A DNA stretch of 64,000 nucleotides, taken from positions 814,001-878,000 of the forward strand of contig JAOWCC010000916.1 of NCBI GenBank assembly GCA_030867875.1, given 5' to 3'. The translations under genes and the position numbers were made by a program. The notes below the pieces were generated by a model. It had not been told where the DNA came from, did no database searches, and saw only the letters and a list, made by a program, of their open reading frames with translations. The stretch is from Actinernus sp. WN-2022 (lineage: Eukaryota > Cnidaria > Anthozoa > Actiniaria > Actinernidae). This document shows, piece after piece, positions 1-7,717 of this stretch. The stretch's first letter is position 1. Each line of letters starts with the position of its first letter.

Positions 1-119
1 TTGTAAAATTGTACAAAGACCCTTATGTTTTAGTTTGGCCATTGTTTTCGGTTATTGAAGTGAAAACCCACATCATGCAGTACGCTTTCATTGAGGAATT
101 TCAACAATAATGCTGGGTA
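1..119 (+). other. Leader of transposase copy 1 with two short upstream ORFs
   Basis: This is the 3' part of the ~160-bp leader that precedes every transposase copy. An ATG at 75 opens a 12-codon frame ending in TAA at 108-110. The last A of that stop starts a second ATG at 110, whose 12-codon frame ends at 145 and overlaps the transposase start in another frame. The transposase ATG at 120 has G at -3. No convincing TATA box or initiator was seen. Upstream ORFs arise easily by chance, so a regulatory role is inference only. Confidence 0.4.
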
Positions 120-1193
120 ATGTCGGACAAGTCTCTCAAGCGTAAGATTGCTACTAAATCTTTGGAGGAGAAATACAAAGCTCTCAAAGATATTAAGAAA
201 GGCGTAGCAAAGAAAGAGGTAGCAAAAAAGTATGGCGTTCCTTTAAACACTTTATCCACGTGGGCGAAGATCAAAGAGAAGATTTCAGCTGCTTTCGAGA
301 ATGGTAAAAGTACACTGAAGCTGAAAGGCGCAAGTTTTGATAAAGCTATATACAGGTGGTTTATAAATGCAAGAGAGCGAAATGTTCCAGTTAGCGGTAC
401 GTTGCTTAAAGAGAAGGCAGTTCTATTTGCGAAAGAGCTCCAGATTGAAGATTTTAAGGGTTCCGATGGCTGGCTTGACCGTTGGAAAAAAAGACACACT
501 GTCACGTTTAAGACTGTTGCTGGAGAAGGAAAGTCATGCACCCCTCAAATGACCGCATCTTGGGACGAGACAATTCTGCCAACAATTATTTCCAACTACA
601 AGCTAGAAGACATTTTCAAAGCTGACGAATTTGGCTTGTTTTATCAAGCTCTTCCCAACAAAACTTTGCATTTGAAGTCTGAGAAATGCGTGGGTGGTAA
701 GCACAGCAAAATACGACTGACTGGTATGGCTGCTGCAAATGCAGTGGGCGAGAAGTTGCCCATGTTTGTTATTGGCAAATCTGCAAGACCACGGTGTTTC
801 ACTGGCGTTAGAGACATCCCCTGCCGATACCGATCGCAGAAGAAAAGTTGGATAGACAGTGCTCTACTTGAAGAGTGGATCAGAGAGCTTGATAGAAAGT
901 TTGTGGGAGAAGGCAGGAAAATTTCACTTATTGTGGACAACTGCCCGGCCCACCCACACGTTGGAGGACTTAAAGCTACCCATTTAGTGTTCCAAACTTG
1001 TTTCAAACAAGATGAGGCCTTCAATGCTTTTCGTCAGGCGCTCCGTGAAACGGAACAGGCGTTTTTGGCCCTCGAACTTGAACGAAATTTATCGGATCTC
1101 GAGGCAGAATCATCTGGTAAGTATATACAGTTGAATCCCGATAACTCGAACCGTCGGGAACTCGAAGCTCGCGCTAACTCGAACCAAAATTGA
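120..1193 (+). CDS. Tigger/pogo-like transposase fragment, copy 1 (357 aa, truncated DDE domain)
   Basis: Residues ~12-55 form a CENP-B/psq-type helix-turn-helix (KKEVAKKYGVPLNTLSTW). Residues ~72-127 match the second, Tc5/CENPB-type DNA-binding fold (ARERNVPVSG, DFKGSDGWLDRWKKRH). A DDE_1-type nuclease domain starts near 148: D169 lies in KADEFGLFYQALPNKTL and D273 in LIVDNCPAHP, the usual first and second catalytic acids. The domain stops at THLVF (287-291). The conserved block that in this family carries the third acid, about 30-35 residues further on, is absent. Residues 292-333 are a charged, probably helical stretch of unknown origin, and the last ~20 residues are translated AACTCGAA repeat. 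Strand cleavage is therefore unlikely, but DNA binding could be retained. This copy has S51I relative to the others. The ATG was chosen because the helix-turn-helix follows directly and two other-frame upstream ORFs end around it. The frame could equally be a relic preserved only by recent amplification. Confidence 0.85.
   Translation: MSDKSLKRKIATKSLEEKYKALKDIKKGVAKKEVAKKYGVPLNTLSTWAKIKEKISAAFENGKSTLKLKGASFDKAIYRWFINARERNVPVSGTLLKEKAVLFAKELQIEDFKGSDGWLDRWKKRHTVTFKTVAGEGKSCTPQMTASWDETILPTIISNYKLEDIFKADEFGLFYQALPNKTLHLKSEKCVGGKHSKIRLTGMAAANAVGEKLPMFVIGKSARPRCFTGVRDIPCRYRSQKKSWIDSALLEEWIRELDRKFVGEGRKISLIVDNCPAHPHVGGLKATHLVFQTCFKQDEAFNAFRQALRETEQAFLALELERNLSDLEAESSGKYIQLNPDNSNRRELEARANSNQN
1114..1124 (+). 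promoter_or_regulatory. Strong 5' splice-site-like sequence inside the transposase 3' end
   Basis: CTG/GTAAGTAT closely fits the eukaryotic donor consensus, with the GT at 1117-1118, after codons for ESSG. It lies just before the transposon-end-like motif and the repeat-derived C-terminus. If used, it would remove the repeat-encoded tail. No acceptor was confirmed downstream. Copies without the frameshift carry it 997 bp after their ATG. Confidence 0.35.
1128..1152 (+). mobile_element. Transposon terminal-repeat-like end (TA-CAGTTGAATCCCG...)
   Basis: TATATA is followed by CAGTTGAATCCCGATAAC and then TCGAACC. Tigger/pogo elements insert at TA and have ends beginning CAGT. In many invertebrate members, as I recall them, the end continues as CAGTCAAACC-TCGATAACTCGAACC, which this resembles closely. 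It faces rightward, so it marks the left end of an element, yet it lies inside the last codons of the transposase frame. The equivalent motif starts at 3184, 5240, 7296, 9353, 11409, 13465, 15521, 17577, 19633, 21689, 23745, 25802, 27859, 29916, 31973, 34029, 36085, 38142, 40199, 42255, 44311, 46368, 48425, 50484, 52541, 54598, 56654, 58710, 60766 and 62822. In copy 2 it is mutated to CCGT. A matching right-hand inverted copy was not found. Confidence 0.5.
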
Positions 1194-1340
1194 TTTCCCC
1201 TGGATTTGCGTCATACATTTAACGTAATTTTATCCTCCGTAACTCGAACCCTCGATAACTCGAACCTCCCGCTAACTCGAAGCAATTTTTATTTCCCTTC
1301 AGGTCATTTTCTTTATAATTTTACCCTCGAGAACTCGAAC
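1137..1340 (+). repeat. AACTCGAA repeat block: two ~98-bp sub-repeats, seven motifs
   Basis: AACTCGAA occurs at 1143, 1159, 1176, then 1241, 1257, 1274, then 1332. Each triplet is spaced 16 and 17 bp, and the second triplet sits 98 bp after the first. The spacers also align (each triplet is followed by a T-rich stretch and then a ttttaccctc or ttttatcctc tract), so this is an internal tandem duplication of ~98 bp with the start of a third copy. Two motifs sit in the context CCCG-N-T-AACT-CGAA (1137-1150 and 1268-1281). The block recurs in every monomer starting just after the transposon-end motif. Such arrays are typical of subterminal transposase-binding regions in Tigger-like elements. The remaining 1341-1549 shows no gene or RNA I can support. 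Confidence 0.8.
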
Positions 1341-1549
1341 CTCGTTTATCAAGACGTAACGAGACAAAACCTACTTCAGAACATTGAATTTATTTTGAAG
1401 CAGCATCTATTCTTTGTATTAACTTCTCTAGTTTCTTGGTTTTACGTTACATAAAACGTGTCAGTTCAGTCCTGTGAGAATATTGTACGTGATAAGCGGT
1501 GCCAGCAGGAATCAAAGGGAAACAAAGGATCCATTCAACCCAGCTTTCA

Positions 1550-1944
1550 TCAAGCTTTGCCGCTTAGCTGTTTCTTTAAAATGTCAATAAATTTCTTCTG
1601 TCCCTTGAAATGCAGCGTGCACGGCACTTGCATGCCTTCTCCATCGCCACGGTTAACTGCCTTGCCAGTTACAACCACAGTGCAGGAGTTCTGCTTATTG
1701 GCCCGCAAAAAGTAGAAAATAGTCTTTGCAAAACGGCCAGATTTGCCTTTCATTAAATGTCCAACAACTTCGCCAGAATGTAGCACACATACCGCATACT
1801 TGTCGACACTATTGCTTGGTTCTGGTACAGCGTTTAGCTCCTCAAGAAGCTCCGGGACCAAACTTCTTGGTACACATGATATCCTTTGATAAAAGAATCC
1901 AGGTTGTAAAAGACGATATTTTCAGACGTTTGCACGGAAGCCAT
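1550..1944 (-). pseudogene. HIRAN-domain-like protein, frameshifted, copy 1
   Basis: From the ATG at 1942-1944 the - strand reads MASVQTSENIVFYNLDS and then FIKGYHVYQEVW. It then shifts frame at the GGTCCCGGAG run (~1850-1859) and continues from about 1861 as an open frame of 103 codons. That frame contains EPSNSVDKYAVCVLHSGEVV, GH, a phenylalanine/leucine-rich helix, VTGKAVNRGDGEG and FKGQKKFIDIL. The pattern EPxNxxDxxAVxV-x(5)-VVGH is characteristic of HIRAN domains, which bind 3' single-stranded DNA ends in Rad5/HLTF-type remodelers and also occur as short stand-alone proteins in invertebrates. One missing base restores continuity, and all copies share the break, so it predates amplification. 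The unbroken N-terminal frame stops at a TAA shortly after the shift. No helicase or nuclease domain is attached. The gene is convergent with the transposase and separated from it by 356 bp. Confidence 0.65.
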
Positions 1945-1999
1945 TAGGTAAACGTCAAGTTGCAGCTCCAAGCAGCTCTCAAATGCTATTTTAATACTG

Positions 2000-2035
2000 G
2001 ACTGTGTAGTGTTTTACAGTCAAACCGGATGTTCC
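2000..2035 (+). mobile_element. Monomer-junction inverted repeat and TA-CAGTCAAACC transposon-end-like motif
   Basis: GACTGT (2000-2005) and ACAGTC (2016-2021) form an inverted repeat. In monomers with the second leader type that precede copies 3, 4, 15 and 24 it extends to GACTGTA-N8-TACAGTC. The right half, TA-CAGTCAAACC, matches the expected first bases of a Tigger/pogo terminal repeat and lies 159 bp before the next transposase ATG. The left half, GACTG-TA, looks like the opposite end of a preceding element. Beyond the first five bases the two halves do not match well, so assignment as true element ends is tentative. Confidence 0.45.
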
Positions 2036-2175
2036 TTTGCCGGTCACTTTCACCCCTTGTAAAATTGTACAAAGACCCTTATGTTTTAGTTTGGCCATTG
2101 TTTTCGGTTATTGAAGTGAAAACCCACATCATGCAGTACGCTTTCATTGAGGAATTTCAACAATAATGCTGGGTA

Positions 2176-3216
2176 ATGTCGGACAAGTCTCTCAAGCGTA
2201 AGATTGCTACTAAATCTTTGGAGGAGAAATACAAAGCTCTCAAAGATATTAAGAAAGGCGTAGCAAAGAAAGAGGTAGCAAAAAAGTATGGCGTTCCTTT
2301 AAACACTTTATCCACGTGGGCGAAGAGCAAAGAGAAGATTTCAGCTGCTTTCGAGAATGGTAAAAGTACACTGAAGCTGAAAGGCGCAAGTTTTGATAAA
2401 GCTATATACAGGTGGTTTATAAATGCAAGAGAGCGAAATGTTCCAGTTAGCGGTACGTTGCTTAAAGAGAAGGCAGTTCTATTTGCGAAAGAGCTCCAGA
2501 TTGAAGATTTTAAGGGTTCCGATGGCTGGCTTGACCGTTGGAAAAAAAGACACACTGTCACGTTTAAGACTGTTGCTGGAGAAGGAAAGTCATGCACCCC
2601 TCAAATGACTGCATCTTGGGACGAGACAATTCTGCCAACAATTATTTCCAACTACAAGCTCGAAGACATTTTCAAAGCTGACGAATTTGGCTTGTTTTAT
2701 CAAGCTCTTCCCAACAAAACTTTGCATTTGAAGTCTGAGAAATGCGTGGGTGGTAAGCACAGCAAAATACGACTGACTGGTATGGCTGCTGCAAATGCAG
2801 TGGGCGAGAAGTTGCCCATGTTTGTTATTGGCAAATCTGCAAGACCACGGTGTTTCACTGGCGTTAGAGACATCCCCTGCCGATACCGATCGCAGAAGAA
2901 AAGTTGGATAGACAGTGCTCTACTTGAAGAGTGGATCAGAGAGCTTGATAGAAAGTTTGTGGGAGAAGGCAGGAAAATTTCACTTATTGTGGACAACTGC
3001 CCGGCCCACCCACACGTTGGAGGACTTAAAGCTACCCATTTAGTGTTCCAAACTTGTTTCAAACAAGATGAGGCCTTCAATGCTTTTCGTCAGGCGCTCC
3101 GTGAAACGGAACAGGCGTTTTTGGCCCTCGATCTTGAACGAAATTTATCGGATCTCGAGGCAGAATCATCTGGTAAGTATATACCGTTGAACCCCGATAA
3201 CTCGAACCGTCGGTAA
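2176..3216 (+). CDS. Tigger/pogo-like transposase fragment, copy 2 (346 aa)
   Basis: Ends at the TAA in TCGG-TAA-CTCG, i.e. inside an AACTCGAA motif, so it is 11 residues shorter than copy 1. Carries E319D and Q337P; the latter substitution also destroys the CAGT of the internal transposon-end motif. It has alanine-phenylalanine at 314-315, and the segment after the stop is of the ttcatgtcattttctttttaat type. It shares several silent variants with copy 14. Confidence 0.82.
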   Translation: MSDKSLKRKIATKSLEEKYKALKDIKKGVAKKEVAKKYGVPLNTLSTWAKSKEKISAAFENGKSTLKLKGASFDKAIYRWFINARERNVPVSGTLLKEKAVLFAKELQIEDFKGSDGWLDRWKKRHTVTFKTVAGEGKSCTPQMTASWDETILPTIISNYKLEDIFKADEFGLFYQALPNKTLHLKSEKCVGGKHSKIRLTGMAAANAVGEKLPMFVIGKSARPRCFTGVRDIPCRYRSQKKSWIDSALLEEWIRELDRKFVGEGRKISLIVDNCPAHPHVGGLKATHLVFQTCFKQDEAFNAFRQALRETEQAFLALDLERNLSDLEAESSGKYIPLNPDNSNRR

Positions 3217-3605
3217 CTCGAAGCTCGCGCTAACTCGAACCAAAATTGATTTCCCCTGGATTTGCGTCATACATTTAATGTAATTTTACCCTCCGTAACT
3301 CGAACCCTCGATAACTCGAACCTCCCGCTAACTCGAAGCAATTTTTGTTTCCCTTCATGTCATTTTCTTTTTAATTTTACCCTCGAGAACTCGAACCTCG
3401 TTTATCAAGACGTAACGAGACAAAACGTACTTCAGAACATTGAATTTATTTTGAAGCAGCATGTATTCTTTGTGTTAACTTCTCTAGTTTCTTGGTTTTA
3501 CGTTACATAAAACGTGTCAGTTCAGTCCTGTGAGAATATTGTACGTGATAAGCGGTGTCAGCAGGAATCAAAGGGAAACAAAGGATCCATTCAACCCAGC
3601 TTTCA

Positions 3606-4000
3606 TCAAGCTTTGCCGCTTAGCTGTTTCTTTAAAATGTCAATAAATTTCTTCTGTCCCTTGAAATGCAGCGTGCACGGCACTTGCATGCCTTCTCCAT
3701 CGCCACGGTTAACTGCCTTGCCAGTTACAACCACAGTGCAGGAGTTCTGCTTATTGGCCCGCAAAAAGTAGAAAATAGTCTTTGCAAAACGGCCAGATTT
3801 GCCTTTCATTAAATGTCCAACAACTTCGCCAGAATGTAGCACACATACCGCATACTTGTCGACACTATTGCTTGGTTCTGGTACAGCGTTTAGCTCCTCA
3901 AGAAGCTCCGGGACCAAACTTCTTGGTACACATGATATCCTTTGATAAAAGAATCCAGGTTGTAAAAGACGATATTTTCAGACGTTTGCACGGAAGCCAT
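3606..4000 (-). pseudogene. HIRAN-domain-like protein, frameshifted, copy 2
   Basis: Carries the shared frameshift; no copy-specific coding change seen. It is followed (on the + strand) by the first second-type leader, with the 7-bp GACTGTA/TACAGTC inverted repeat at 4056-4077. Confidence 0.62.
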
Positions 4001-4231
4001 TAGGTAAACGTCAAGTTGCAGCTCCAAGCAGCTCTCAAATGCTATTTTAATACTGGACTGTATAGTGTTTTACAGTCAAACCGGATGTTCCTTTGCCGGT
4101 CACTTTCACACCTTGTAAAATTGTACAAAGACCCTTATGTTTTAGTTTGGCCATTGTTTCCGGTTATTGCAGTGAAAACCCGCATCATGCAGTACGCTTT
4201 CATTGAGGAATTTCAACAATAATGCTGGGTA

Positions 4232-5305
4232 ATGTCGGACAAGTCTCTCAAGCGTAAGATTGCTACTAAATCTTTGGAGGAGAAATACAAAGCTCTCAAA
4301 GATATTAAGAAAGGCGTGGCAAAGAAAGAGGTAGCAAAAAAGTATGGCGTTCCTTTATACACTTTATCCACGTGGGCGAAGAGCAAAGAGAAGATTTCAG
4401 CTGCTTTCGAGAATGGTAAAAGTACACTGAAGCTGAAAGGCGCAAGTTTTGATAAAGCTATATACAGGTGGTTTATAAATGCAAGAGAGCGAAATGTTCC
4501 AGTTAGCGGTACGTTGCTTAAAGAGAAGGCAGTTCTATTTGCGAAAGAGCTCCAGATTGAAGATTTTAAGGGTTCCGATGGCTGGCTTGACCGTTGGAAA
4601 AAAAGACACACTGTCACGTTTAAGACTGTTGCTGGAGAAGGAAAGTCATGCACCCCTCAAATGACTGCATCTTGGGACGAGACAATTCTGCCAACAATTA
4701 TTTCCTACTACAAGCTAGAAGACATTTTCAAAGCTGACGAATTTGGCTTGTTTTATCAAGCTCTTCCCAACAAAACTTTGCATTTGAAGTCTGAGAAATG
4801 CGTGGGTGGTAAGCACAGCAAAATACGACTGACTGGTATGGCTGCTGCAAATGCAGTGGGCGAGAAGTTGCCCATGTTTGTTATTGGCAAATCTGCAAGA
4901 CCACGGTGTTTCACTGGCGTTAGAGACATCCCCTGCCGATACCGATCGCAGAAGAAAAGTTGGATAGACAGTGCTCTACTTGAAGAGTGGATCAGAGAGC
5001 TTGATAGAAAGTTTGTGGGAGAAGGCAGGAAAATTTCACTTATTGTGGACAACTGCCCGGCCCACCCACACGTTGGAGGACTTAAAGCTACCCATTTAGT
5101 GTTCCAAACTTGTTTCAAACAAGATGAGGCCTTCAATGCTTTTCGTCAGGCGCTCCGTGAAACGGAACAGGCGTTTTTGGCCCTCGAACTTGAACGAAAT
5201 TTATCGGATCTCGAGGCAGAATCATCTGGTAAGTATATACAGTTGAATCCCGATAACTCGAACCGTCGGGAACTCGAAGCTCGCGCTAACTCGAACCAAA
5301 ATTGA
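4232..5305 (+). CDS. Tigger/pogo-like transposase fragment, copy 3 (357 aa)
   Basis: Has N43Y in the first helix-turn-helix (PLYTLSTW), shared with copies 4, 15 and 24, and a private N159Y just before the first catalytic block. The 346 stop is replaced by GAA and the frame runs to TGA. Downstream sequence switches from the caggtcattttctttataat type to the acgtacttc/gcatgtattc type within ~130 bp, a mosaic. Confidence 0.82.
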   Translation: MSDKSLKRKIATKSLEEKYKALKDIKKGVAKKEVAKKYGVPLYTLSTWAKSKEKISAAFENGKSTLKLKGASFDKAIYRWFINARERNVPVSGTLLKEKAVLFAKELQIEDFKGSDGWLDRWKKRHTVTFKTVAGEGKSCTPQMTASWDETILPTIISYYKLEDIFKADEFGLFYQALPNKTLHLKSEKCVGGKHSKIRLTGMAAANAVGEKLPMFVIGKSARPRCFTGVRDIPCRYRSQKKSWIDSALLEEWIRELDRKFVGEGRKISLIVDNCPAHPHVGGLKATHLVFQTCFKQDEAFNAFRQALRETEQAFLALELERNLSDLEAESSGKYIQLNPDNSNRRELEARANSNQN

Positions 5306-5661
5306 TTTCCCCTGGATTTGCGTCATACATTTAACGTAATTTTATCCTCCGTAACTCGAACCCTCGATAACTCGAACCTCCCGCTAACTCGAAGCAATTT
5401 TTATTTCCCTTCAGGTCATTTTCTTTATAATTTTACCCTCGAGAACTCGAACCTCGTTTATCAAGACGTAACGAGACAAAACGTACTTCAGAACATTGAA
5501 TTTATTTTGAAGCAGCATGTATTCTTTGTGTTAACTTCTCTAGTTTCTTGGTTTTACGTTACATAAAACGTGTCAGTTCAGTCCTGTGAGAATATTGTAC
5601 GTGATAAGCGGTGTCAGCAGGAATCAAAGGGAAACAAAGGATCCATTCAACCCAGCTTTCA

Positions 5662-6056
5662 TCAAGCTTTGCCGCTTAGCTGTTTCTTTAAAATGTCAAT
5701 AAATTTCTTCTGTCCCTTGAAATGCAGCGTGCACGGCACTTGCATGCCTTCTCCATCGCCACGGTTAACTGCCTTGCCAGTTACAACCACAGTGCAGGAG
5801 TTCTGCTTATTGGCCCGCAAAAAGTAGAAAATAGTCTTTGCAAAACGGCCAGATTTGCCTTTCATTAAATGTCCAACAACTTCGCCAGAATGTAGCACAC
5901 ATACCGCATACTTGTCGACACTATTGCTTGGTTCTGGTACAGCGTTTAGCTCCTCAAGAAGCTCCGGGACCAAACTTCTTGGTACACATGATATCCTTTG
6001 ATAAAAGAATCCAGGTTGTAAAAGACGATATTTTCAGACGTTTGCACGGAAGCCAT
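5662..6056 (-). pseudogene. HIRAN-domain-like protein, frameshifted, copy 3
   Basis: Shared frameshift only; no copy-specific coding change seen. It is followed on the + strand by a second-type leader with the complete GACTGTA/TACAGTC repeat. Confidence 0.62.
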
Positions 6057-6287
6057 TAGGTAAACGTCAAGTTGCAGCTCCAAGCAGCTCTCAAATGCTA
6101 TTTTAATACTGGACTGTATAGTGTTTTACAGTCAAACCGGATGTTCCTTTGCCGGTCACTTTCACACCTTGTAAAATTGTACAAAGACCCTTATGTTTTA
6201 GTTTGGCCATTGTTTCCGGTTATTGCAGTGAAAACCCGCATCATGCAGTACGCTTTCATTGAGGAATTTCAACAATAATGCTGGGTA

Positions 6288-7361
6288 ATGTCGGACAAGT
6301 CTCTCAAGCGTAAGATTGCTACTAAATCTTTGGAGGAGAAATACAAAGCTCTCAAAGATATTAAGAAAGGCGTGGCAAAGAAAGAGGTAGCAAAAAAGTA
6401 TGGCGTTCCTTTATACACTTTATCCACGTGGGCGAAGAGCAAAGAGAAGATTTCAGCTGCTTTCGAGAATGGTAAAAGTACACTGAAGCTGAAAGGCGCA
6501 AGTTTTGATAAAGCTATATACAGGTGGTTTATAAATGCAAGAGAGCGAAATGTTCCAGTTAGCGGTACGTTGCTTAAAGAGAAGGCAGTTCTATTTGCGA
6601 AAGAGCTCCAGATTGAAGATTTTAAGGGTTCCGATGGCTGGCTTGACCGTTGGAAAAAAAGACACACTGTCACGTTTAAGACTGTTGCTGGAGAAGGAAA
6701 GTCATGCACCCCTCAAATGACCGCATCTTGGGACGAGACAATTCTGCCAACAATTATTTCCAACTACAAGCTAGAAGACATTTTCAAAGCTGACGAATTT
6801 GGCTTGTTTTATCAAGCTCTTCCCAACAAAACTTTGCATTTGAAGTCTGAGAAATGCGTGGGTGGTAAGCACAGCAAAATACGACTGACTGGTATGGCTG
6901 CTGCAAATGCAGTGGGCGAGAAGTTGCCCATGTTTGTTATTGGCAAATCTGCAAGACCACGGTGTTTCACTGGCGTTAGAGACATCCCCTGCCGATACCG
7001 ATCGCAGAAGAAAAGTTGGATAGACAGTGCTCTACTTGAAGAGTGGATCAGAGAGCTTGATAGAAAGTTTGTGGGAGAAGGCAGGAAAATTTCACTTATT
7101 GTGGACAACTGCCCGGCCCACCCACACGTTGGAGGACTTAAAGCTACCCATTTAGTGTTCCAAACTTGTTTCAAACAAGATGAGGCCTTCAATGCTTTTC
7201 GTCAGGCGCTCCGTGAAACGGAACAGGCGTTTTTGGCCCTCGAACTTGAACGAAATTTATCGGATCTCGAGGCAGAATCATCTGGTAAGTATATACAGTT
7301 GAATCCCGATAACTCGAACCGTCGGGAACTCGAAGCTCGCGCTAACTCGAACCAAAATTGA
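6288..7361 (+). CDS. Tigger/pogo-like transposase fragment, copy 4 (357 aa)
   Basis: N43Y as in copy 3, but N159 is retained. Runs through the lost 346 stop to TGA. The downstream segment is uniformly of the caggtcattttctttataat / acctacttc / gcatctattc type, with gtgccagc. Confidence 0.82.
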   Translation: MSDKSLKRKIATKSLEEKYKALKDIKKGVAKKEVAKKYGVPLYTLSTWAKSKEKISAAFENGKSTLKLKGASFDKAIYRWFINARERNVPVSGTLLKEKAVLFAKELQIEDFKGSDGWLDRWKKRHTVTFKTVAGEGKSCTPQMTASWDETILPTIISNYKLEDIFKADEFGLFYQALPNKTLHLKSEKCVGGKHSKIRLTGMAAANAVGEKLPMFVIGKSARPRCFTGVRDIPCRYRSQKKSWIDSALLEEWIRELDRKFVGEGRKISLIVDNCPAHPHVGGLKATHLVFQTCFKQDEAFNAFRQALRETEQAFLALELERNLSDLEAESSGKYIQLNPDNSNRRELEARANSNQN

Positions 7362-7717
7362 TTTCCCCTGGATTTGCGTCATACATTTAACGTAATTTTA
7401 TCCTCCGTAACTCGAACCCTCGATAACTCGAACCTCCCGCTAACTCGAAGCAATTTTTATTTCCCTTCAGGTCATTTTCTTTATAATTTTACCCTCGAGA
7501 ACTCGAACCTCGTTTATCAAGACGTAACGAGACAAAACCTACTTCAGAACATTGAATTTATTTTGAAGCAGCATCTATTCTTTGTATTAACTTCTCTAGT
7601 TTCTTGGTTTTACGTTACATAAAACGTGTCAGTTCAGTCCTGTGAGAATATTGTACGTGATAAGCGGTGCCAGCAGGAATCAAAGGGAAACAAAGGATCC
7701 ATTCAACCCAGCTTTCA

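Noticed and set aside
101..541. 146-codon - strand frame opposite the transposase N-terminus, repeated in most monomers
   Set aside because: It mirrors the well-supported + strand transposase frame, has no recognisable domain and disappears where the + frame is shifted.
644..1024. 126-codon - strand frame opposite the nuclease part
   Set aside because: Antisense shadow of conserved DDE sequence; composition and motifs are explained by the + strand.
120..1193. Active autonomous transposase
   Set aside because: The third catalytic acid region is missing and no matching pair of long terminal inverted repeats was found around the frame.
1206..1454. 82-codon + frame starting at TTG after the transposase
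   Set aside because: No ATG start, and it largely translates AACTCGAA repeats (DNSNLPLTRSNF); no domain seen.
1586..1591. AATAAA on the + strand as a polyadenylation signal for the transposase
   Set aside because: It lies within the antisense HIRAN-like frame ~390 bp after the stop and has no supporting downstream element that I could identify; a chance match is likely.
1458..1715. 85-codon + frame opposite the HIRAN-like gene
   Set aside because: Starts at GTG and overlaps the - strand HIRAN-like frame, which carries the recognisable pattern.
1726..2166. 73- and 68-codon + frames between the HIRAN-like gene and the next transposase
   Set aside because: The first is antisense to HIRAN-like coding sequence and both start at TTG; no recognisable content.
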